Origin: Microdochium bolleyi
Taxonomy: Eukaryota; Ascomycota; Sordariomycetes; Xylariales; Microdochiaceae
NCBI GenBank assembly: GCA_001566295.1
Contig: KQ964246.1
Location: 2,480,001 to 2,544,000, forward strand
Length of the DNA stretch: 64,000 nt
Direction: 5' to 3'
The notes under the pieces were generated by a model. It did no database searches. It saw only the letters and a list, made by a program, of their open reading frames with translations, and was not told the origin of the DNA. The position numbers and the translations under genes are program-made. The stretch's first letter is position 1. Every line of letters starts with the position of its first letter. Shown here piece after piece: positions 57,101-64,000 of the stretch.

Positions 57101-58930
57101 GATGGAGGTTCGGAGACCGCGATCTACAAGACCTCCTCGACGCTCAATCTAAGGACGGTCGCCATCATTCCAGTTAGAGCTGGGATACCTGTGGTCGAAT
57201 TTGGCAACCGCCTGATGAATGCTCTTAGCCAGGTTGGCGCACCAAGTGGTGCCACATCGCTCACACAATCTGCTATCCTTGGCCACCTCGGCAAGCACGC
57301 ATTCAACAGAATGGGGAAACTCAAGCTGTCGCATTACCTGGCCGACCTGGAAGAAAAGTACGGGTTGGTCGTGTACATTGCTGGTAAGTTCTAACACTTT
57401 TTTCTTTGCTTTTTAATCCTCACGCGGAATGATGAGAAAACACTTTGCCTAAGCTCGACCTATGAAGGTTCAAAATAACTCTAATTTTTTCCTGACCGCC
57501 AATTAAAAACACCACATGTTGTCTCACTTTAGATGCGTTCAAGGCTAACACTGGACAACCCATCAGATACCAATGTAAATTCGCCATGGACACAAACGTG
57601 TATCACGCAAGCCGACTGCATCCTCACTGTCGGTCTCGCTGAAGGCTCGCCAGAGATCGGAGAATATGAGCGATTCATGCTTGGGATGAAATCAACCGCT
57701 CGAAAGTCTCTGGTTCTTCTCCACACGGACAGGTATTCCCAGCCAGGCCTTGCAAGATCCTGGCTTCGACATCGCGTGTGGATTAATGGAGGCCATTTTC
57801 ACATCCAGATGGCGTTCCGCCAGACCATGCCGGTCGATCCAGCTCCTTCAAGGAAAGCAGGCACAACTCTGAAGCAGCGTGTGCAGATTCTGCAAGCGGA
57901 GATACAAAAGTACACCAGCCGGAAGGTCCGAGACCGGCCGTACTATTCCCCAGACACACCGTTCAAAGGCGATTTTCACCGGTTGGCTCGACGCTTGTGT
58001 GGCAAGTCTATCGGTCTTGTCCTTGGGGGAGGTGGTGCTCGTGGCATTTCCCAGATCGGGATCATCAAAGCCATGGAAGAGTCTGGCATTCCCATCGATA
58101 TAATCGGTGGCACTTCCATCGGCTCTTTCATCGGCGCGCTTTATGCTCGCCATGCTGATGTTGTGCCCATGTTTGGCCTTGCGAAGAAGTTTGCAGGCCG
58201 CATGGCAAGTGTGTGGCGGTTTGCACTCGATTTGACATACCCGGCTGCCTCCTATACAACTGGGCACGAGTTTAACCGTGGCATCTTCAAGACCTTTGGA
58301 AACCATCAGATTGAAGACTTCTGGCTCGAGTACTATTGCAACACGACCAATATCAGCAAAAGCAGAGGTGAGATACACACTAGCGGTTATGCGTGGCGGT
58401 ATGTGCGGGCGTCCATGTCTCTAGCAGGACTTCTCCCGCCACTCTGTGACGAAGGCAGCATGTTGCTAGACGGCGGCTACATTGACAACCTGACGGTTTC
58501 CCACATGAAGTCACTCGGTGCCGACGTCATCTTCGCCATTGACGTAGGGGCACTCGATGATGACACGCCACAAGCCTACGGCGATTCTCTCTCGGGAGTG
58601 TGGGCATTCTTCAACCGCTGGAACCCCTTGTCATCGATTCCCAACCCGCCTACGCTGGGAGAGATTCAAGGTCGTCTGGCTTATGTCTCGAGTGTGGATG
58701 CACTTGAGCGCGCCAAGACAATGCCTGGCTGCATCTACATGCGCCCGCCTGTCGACGAATACGGCACACTGGACTTTGGCAAGTTCGACGAGATTTACAA
58801 GATGGGTTACGAGTACGGGCAGAAATTCCTGGCCGAGCTCAAAGATGAAGGTAAGCTCCCGCTGGTGGAGGAGACCGAAGCCAAGAAGGCCCTGCGGCGC
58901 ACCATGGCCCCGAGACGGGCAAGCATATGA
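54188..58930 (+). CDS. nte1: lysophospholipase Nte1 (patatin domain with cNMP-binding domains)
   Basis: Nte1 is an ER-membrane phospholipase B that deacylates phosphatidylcholine to glycerophosphocholine. Exons 54188-57383 and 57567-58930 join to about 1519 residues, near the Neurospora length. The N-terminus has two hydrophobic segments (about residues 48-115). Cyclic-nucleotide-binding-like domains start near residues 162, 685 and 854 (for example VLFNKGEDSEAIYLVLNGRL). The patatin domain has the oxyanion motif GGGGARGISQ (near 1215), the nucleophile motif GTSIGS (near 1246) and LLDGGY with the catalytic Asp (near 1369). The single intron separates the regulatory and catalytic halves. I chose the acceptor at 57564-57566 because it restores the family's DTNVNSPWTQTC. 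An acceptor at 57531-57532 leads to an early stop. Confidence 0.95.
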
Positions 58931-59603
58931 TCAAGATGTGTTGTGACAACCACTACGTGTAGTGTGTCAATTAAGTGTATGAGCGGGCAAAACTTGTCAG
59001 CATTCGCAGAGCATAGACTAGACCAGGTCAAGAGCCTTGTTTGCCTACAATTGTGGGGCATTTGTTTCCATCATCAAAATGGCTGACCAAACTTGTACTT
59101 TGATGTGTTGGTGAGATACCCGTTTTGACGATGTGCGCATGGACGTAGGCATAAGACACAGTACTGAAGAGGCACCCATCACAAGACAGCACCGAGCATT
59201 CAACAAATCTAGTCGTGAAATCTCCTCTTGTTTTTGTGTCTCGTATTTCGTATATCCCGTTCCATGCTAGATATAAAAATAAGTGTGCATCTTTCATCCC
59301 TGACGTTCTGTTTTCCTCTCTGTCTTTGACTGCAGCTCAGCCCAGCACCTTCATCTCTACCCTTTCTTCGTTTTTCATGGAGAAGCAAACAAATAAAAGA
59401 CAAATTGCGCGCCTGATACGCCGAGAAGATGCGTGCCCAGTCGGTTGAGTGTGGTGGACTGGACAGAAGATGATTCGAAGCGCCCGTAGAAGGCTACTTT
59501 TCGAGCCGGAGGTTTAGGGAGGCGGTGGATGTCCTTGTAAGCCAGCATGGACTGCTTGTTGTCGTCTGTGTGCGAGTTTGTGCACGCAGGTGCATCGTTG
59601 TGT
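58931..59603. other. convergent intergenic region, no gene seen
   Basis: This lies between the NTE1 and SURF4 stops and probably consists of 3' UTRs. The frame running through it on the minus strand is the read-through of the last SURF4 intron. Confidence 0.6.
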
Positions 59604-60773
59604 CTAGTAGACCTTCTTCTTCTCGTCGATGCTGAACTGGCCAGGGCCGCCGTTGACAAGGAGGAGGAGACCACCAACGATGGAAAGAATCTGGAAGAAG
59701 TCGTACTTGGCGAAGTCCTTGTGCGGGTGGTTGGGGTGGAGCTGTATGAGAGCGCTCGTGAGTTAGCCTGCATGAGCCACGCCATAGCAACAAAAAAGGG
59801 TACACGCGCAAAACTCACGGTCCAGAAGTTGTTGACCAGCAGGTTGAAGATGCTGAGGATGACGACCAGAAGGGTGGCACTGAACTTGGCCTTGAAGCCC
59901 ACAACAACCATGACGCTGGCGACGAAGCCAATAAGGGAGACGACGATGCGCCACAGGGTCCACTCGCCGCTGAAGACGAAGCCGATGAAGAGGAAGATGA
60001 GCAGGATGCGACCAGCAAGCTGGAAGTACATCTTACGGTCCTTCTCGTCGAGCTGGGGCAGACCTGCGAAGGCCTTTGTCTTGCGGACCCACGAGTCGGA
60101 CAGGACCATGAGAAGACCGCCGCAGACGGAGAGGTTCCGGAGGAAGAAGTTGAGGTCGAAAATCAGGCCGTATCCAAGCGCCTGGAGAACGACGACGGCC
60201 ATGAGACCACCGACGGCGTAGTCGGAGTACTTGCGGATGATGACAAGGGTGGAACATGAGACCATTGCGATTATGTTGATGATGAGGAAGATGTGCGTGA
60301 GACCACCGGGAACTGCGAAACGAGGCTGTTAGCACGTCCGTACTGGCAGGGCACGGGTAGACTTTGGATGAGGCCTGGGCGCTTCTTACTCCCTCGGTAG
60401 GAATTGAGGTACTGGAGCTGATCAGACCACTGAGTGATGATGCGGAGGGCATCCTCAAGGAAGGTCACGACAATCAGGAAGCGGCCAATGGCAGGAAGAT
60501 ATCTACAAGGACGCCGCAGGCCACGTTAGCTAACTGGTGTGCCTCGGTGAACGAAGTCGCTGCGCGGAGGAGCGCGTGCGGATGTGCTCTAGAGCTTAGT
60601 GAGGAGACGTACGGCTTGATGGGCTCGGCGAGAGTATCGAGAAGGTCCTCAATCTTGCTCGTCTGCTGGCGGATGGCGTCGAGCGGGCTGGGATCGGCCG
60701 CCTCTGGGCGCGGGCCACCAAAGGGGTTCTGGCCGCCGAGCTGGTAGCCCGCTGTGCCTCTGATCTGGGCCAT
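59604..60773 (-). CDS. erv29: SURF4/Erv29 family ER cargo receptor
   Basis: Erv29 (SURF4) packages soluble secretory proteins into COPII vesicles at the ER. Exons 60773-60613, 60502-60390, 60312-59819 and 59741-59604 join to about 301 residues. The N-terminus is polar (MAQIRGTAGYQLGGQNPFGG). Family segments include GRFLIVVTFLEDALRIITQW with LQYLNSYRG, IFLIINIIAMVSCSTLVI, FLRNLSVCGGLLMVLSDSW and the last exon HPNHPHKDFAKYDFFQILSI. About six to seven TM helices are visible. It ends EKKKVY, which places Lys at -3 and -4 as in the KKxx COPI retrieval signal, so it likely cycles between Golgi and ER. All splice joins preserve frame. Confidence 0.93.
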
Positions 60774-62087
60774 GACTGGGGGTGTTTGTGGTTGTTCTGA
60801 AGAGGGAAGGCGAAGGTGCTTGTTGTTGTGGTGGCGGCGACGGCGTTTGTCGAGGGCCAAGCTGGTGTGTTGGCTTTCGAGGATGAGGAAGAGCCGGCTG
60901 GTTGCGGAGAAATTGGGACGGGATGGGCGAGGTTGTGGCGGGCAGAAAGAGAGGAGGAGGAGGACCCTGCAAGTTGCAAGCTGGCCCGACTGGATCGAGG
61001 AGCTCTGCTGTAACGTCAATGTGGGAACGGCGCAAGGGACGGCGGCGGCGGCGGGCGGCGCTGGCCAAAGCGGGCACTGCCGGCACTGGGCGGGCGGGAG
61101 CTCAATGGCAAAGCTGCAATGGCAAAGCTGAAGCTCAAGGATGCAAGCTGCTCGTGGGATGCTTTCGAGGCGGTGTTGCTAAGAAGAGAGAACAAAGTGA
61201 TGCAATGCTGGTCGTGGGATGGCAAGGCTCAAGAGGGCATTTGACAGCGGCAAGAAAGCAGGACCGGGGGTGCTCCTGCTACGAGGCACCGTCGGTCGGT
61301 GATGAACGCAAATGCCAGCCGGGACGCCAGACAGACCGGGCATTCCGTTGTGGATTGGGCGATGGCTACGTCGCGGTACGTGTCTCTTCACCACCGCCAG
61401 TGTCCCAATTGGATCCAGCGTTCTTCCCCCCTTCTCGTGAGCCGAGGTGCTCTACGGGCCTGCGTCGAGCTGCTCGCCCTCGCCGATCAGGATGCTGATG
61501 CTGATGACGATGCGGACCAAAGCACAGGAATAGCTACAACCGTGTCCTCAAGAGCTCCCGGAGCTCCTCTGACACGAGCCAGGCCCGAAAAAGAACAATG
61601 CAGCAGCAGCACCAGACACGGAGCTCCACGACCCCACCACCGGCATGCCCTCGCCACAAAAGGGAAGGTCCCTCGGGGCACATTCCCACTGCCGTGATGG
61701 GCTTCCTGTTCCTCTGTCGGGGTCGGCGCGGTAGTAGGTACATGACTTGCCTTCTCCGGATGGTCACGGCAACCTGCACCGTCGGATTGTCAAGCGTTCA
61801 TGACACGGTTGCCATACTTACCTGAGAGGTACAGTTAGTCCGGATGCCCACCATGCCCCAAACCTTCAAGCGACATGCAGCACTCCAGTGGGGCGGGCGT
61901 ATTGAGGCACGTAATTGTACGCACCATCCATTGCAAATGACCGTCACGCCAGTGATCGCACGCCTCAAGGACAACGCAGCTTGGGGAGCAAAATGGGTAT
62001 CCTTGCTAGTATGCTGTCTCTATGTCAATCATCAAGCCTGTTATATACACGGCCGCATCCTTCCCTAGGCCAGAAAGGTCTTTTCTT
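60774..62087. other. intergenic region, SURF4 promoter
   Basis: Both neighbours read leftwards. This 1.3 kb holds the ALG6 3' end and the SURF4 promoter. The open frames on both strands are GC-biased and mutually overlapping, so I do not call any. Confidence 0.5.
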
Positions 62088-63991
62088 CTATCTCTTCTTG
62101 AGCTTGGTAGCTTCACCCTGCACGAGACCACTCTCAACGAGGAGCTTGCCGAGGCACCACAGGTAGCAGATGCTGAACCCAGCAGCGCCCACGCCAACGT
62201 TGGCCACCACCCACAGGTCCGGCTTCCCTACCGGTGGCGTCAGCGTAGCCTGCACCACGTGCCAGGCACACATGCACAGGTAAAATAGACCATGCACAAC
62301 CGCCGTCGCCCACTGCTGCCATCCGTGCGACTGCCAGTCCTGTAGATATGTGCTCATAGACACCGGCGGCAGGCCGAGCAGGTATGCCCACAGCAACGTG
62401 AAGACTGCATACGGCACGCGCAGGTCGACTCTCTGCAGCAGCGGGAACATTGTCCAGACTCCCAGCAGATTTGCGAACCCTACCCACGCTCTGATGTCCT
62501 TGGCCAGTCCTGCGTTGCCAGCCAGGAGCAGCGTCATCGGCATCAGCGGAAGCAGCACGCTCTTCTCGTGAACCTGATAGCTGAAGAGGAAAAAGCCCCA
62601 CGCCGTTGCAGCAAACGCATAGGGTAGTAACTCCCGTCGTGGGCGCATTAGAATGACGGCACAGGGCGGAGTGATAGCGCCGAGTGTTGCCAGCAGAGAA
62701 AGTTTCTGCAAGATTTCCGTTGGATACTTGTGCAGCTTGACGACGACGTTCGCAGCGCACCAGAAGTTGGCAACCTTGTCCTCGAACAGTCCGCGCGCAA
62801 ATGGAAACACACGATGGACCATCTGTACCATTTGCTCGACAATGGGGTAATAGAAAGCCTCAGTACTAATGAACTGTGTAAGAAAGCCGAAGACCGGTAG
62901 CGGAGGTCGACGGCCGTCGACATCCGGCTGCGATAAGATACCTCGTTGGGTGTCGTAAATGGTACCAAGGACGAGTGGCAGTACAAGGATGGCAAATGAA
63001 ACGATGGTGACCGCCGCGATGCCGAAGAACGTGCGGAGTCTGAGCGGGAACACGCAGCGGCCGAGTAGGAACGCGAAGACAACGGGCGCGTAGTAGAGAG
63101 CCATCTGCTTGAAGCCTAATGCGAGGACAAAGAAGACGGCAGACCACAGGTAGCGCCCAGCAACCATGCTTGACATGGTCGCTACCACCAGACCGAGCAT
63201 GACTGTGTTGTATTGGAAGTGGACGTGGTCGATGAGAATGGTTCCTGGCTGCATGAGGATCGCGACGAGAGCCACGTTGGACGTCCATTGAGCAACACCG
63301 AAGACTCGACTGAAGCGGCGAACGAAGATAACGACGGCCGGAACGTATATGAGATACTCGGACACGATCACAGTCGCGCGCATGAAGATCTTGAGGTTCG
63401 GATCGTGCGAACCACGGGAAGTGTAGAGCTCAAACCACGAAGGGTCGATCAGCGATCCCACCTTGCCGAGAAGCCAGCTGTGATATGCCGTGAGAGGAGG
63501 ATAGTCGAGGCCCCACCATTGCAGGTCGTGAAAGTACCATTGCGACATGGGCAATTGTGTCGTGATCTCCATCCAGTGGCGTTGCGCTTCATAGTCTCCG
63601 AACAGAGGCGGTTTTTCGAAACCTGGTCCCAGTCAAGTTAGCAAGACTGTGAGGAAGCCCCAGCCCGGCCCAAGGATTTTCGCTGGCCAGACAGTATGTC
63701 CAACTTTGCGACGCCTTGGCAGAGGCAGCCCAATAGTATTGACGAAGCGCTGCACCTACCGGAGTAACCCCAAAGGCCTGCCGACCACCTGAAGATGCCG
63801 ACTGCCATAAGGATGAGCGGCAAGACCTCCCATTGTGAGTGTGAGCTCCTCGCTGGCCACATCAAGGCTGCGAGGGGAAACGAGGGTGTGCGGACGAGCG
63901 TTTCGGGCTTTCTCGCGGTGTCGTCGAAGCGTGTCGTCTTCTTGGGCCGGTGGCGAGGCTTGTGCGCCGGCGAGGAAACTGCACTCGCCAT
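62088..63991 (-). CDS. alg6: Dol-P-Glc:Man9GlcNAc2-PP-Dol alpha-1,3-glucosyltransferase (Alg6)
   Basis: Alg6 adds the first glucose to the lipid-linked N-glycan precursor inside the ER, using dolichol-P-glucose. Exons 63991-63760 and 63622-62088 give about 588 residues. The short cytosolic N-terminus (KPRHRPKKTTRFDD) is followed by the first TM helix. The first luminal loop carries the GT-C signature (PPLFGDYEAQRHWMEITTQL, then WWGLDYPPLTAYHSW). DHVHFQYN and FKQMALYYAP are further conserved luminal and membrane motifs. About ten more TM helices run to the end. The C-terminus TKLKKR is basic. The intron falls before the FEKPPLFGDYE segment. The start is 9 bp from the right edge, so the promoter is outside the window. 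Confidence 0.96.
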
Positions 63992-64000
63992 GCTGGCGCA

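Noticed and set aside
1..64000. Secondary-metabolite cluster, transposon or CRISPR-like array
   Set aside because: I saw no polyketide or peptide synthetase, terpene cyclase, transposase, reverse transcriptase, terminal repeats or regularly spaced repeats.

Overview
This window is nuclear DNA of a filamentous ascomycete (Pezizomycotina), most likely a Sordariomycete. The signs are short GT-AG introns (about 52-192 bp), a GC-leaning genome with C/G-ending codons, and protein families whose exon layout and length fit that class (NTE1 about 1.5 kb of codons, MRPL25, a four-helix fungal membrane protein, PPR protein). I cannot name the species from sequence alone. I find 23 protein-coding genes, almost all complete and ordinary single-copy housekeeping genes. 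There is no transposon, CRISPR array, secondary-metabolite cluster, rRNA or convincing tRNA.

Left third (1-31 kb): a four-TM membrane protein (-), a 3.2 kb gap, eIF2 gamma (+), 14-3-3 (-), ATPase inhibitor INH1 (+), nucleoporin NSP1 (-), an AP-1 accessory Laa2-like protein (+), DPH4 (-), mitochondrial MRPL25 (-), splicing helicase PRP28 (+), M1 aminopeptidase (+), an MDR oxidoreductase (+), and PP4 regulatory subunit 3/PSY2 (-).

Middle (31-37 kb): a 6 kb gene-poor stretch. It holds an 18-bp palindrome, a G-rich block that could form a quadruplex, and simple repeats, but no supportable gene.

Right part (37-64 kb): an unknown serine-rich protein (+), ALG5 (+), squalene epoxidase ERG1 (+), then three consecutive minus-strand mitochondrial genes (PPR protein, Mme1-type carrier, IMP2), a small DUF4267 membrane protein (+), eIF2 alpha (-), NTE1 phospholipase (+), SURF4/Erv29 (-) and ALG6 (-) at the right edge.

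Functionally, two of the three eIF2 subunits are here, as are ALG5 and ALG6, which act one after the other in glucosylating the dolichol-linked oligosaccharide. ALG5, ERG1, NTE1, SURF4 and ALG6 are all ER-membrane functions, so half of the ten genes right of 39 kb serve the ER. Linkage of this kind is common by chance in fungi and does not by itself indicate a cluster. I see no strong candidate for an undescribed system. The best leads are the unknown protein at 37.0-38.4 kb, the gene-poor 31-37 kb block, an alternative N-terminus on the aminopeptidase, and an NTE1 intron placed between its regulatory and catalytic halves.
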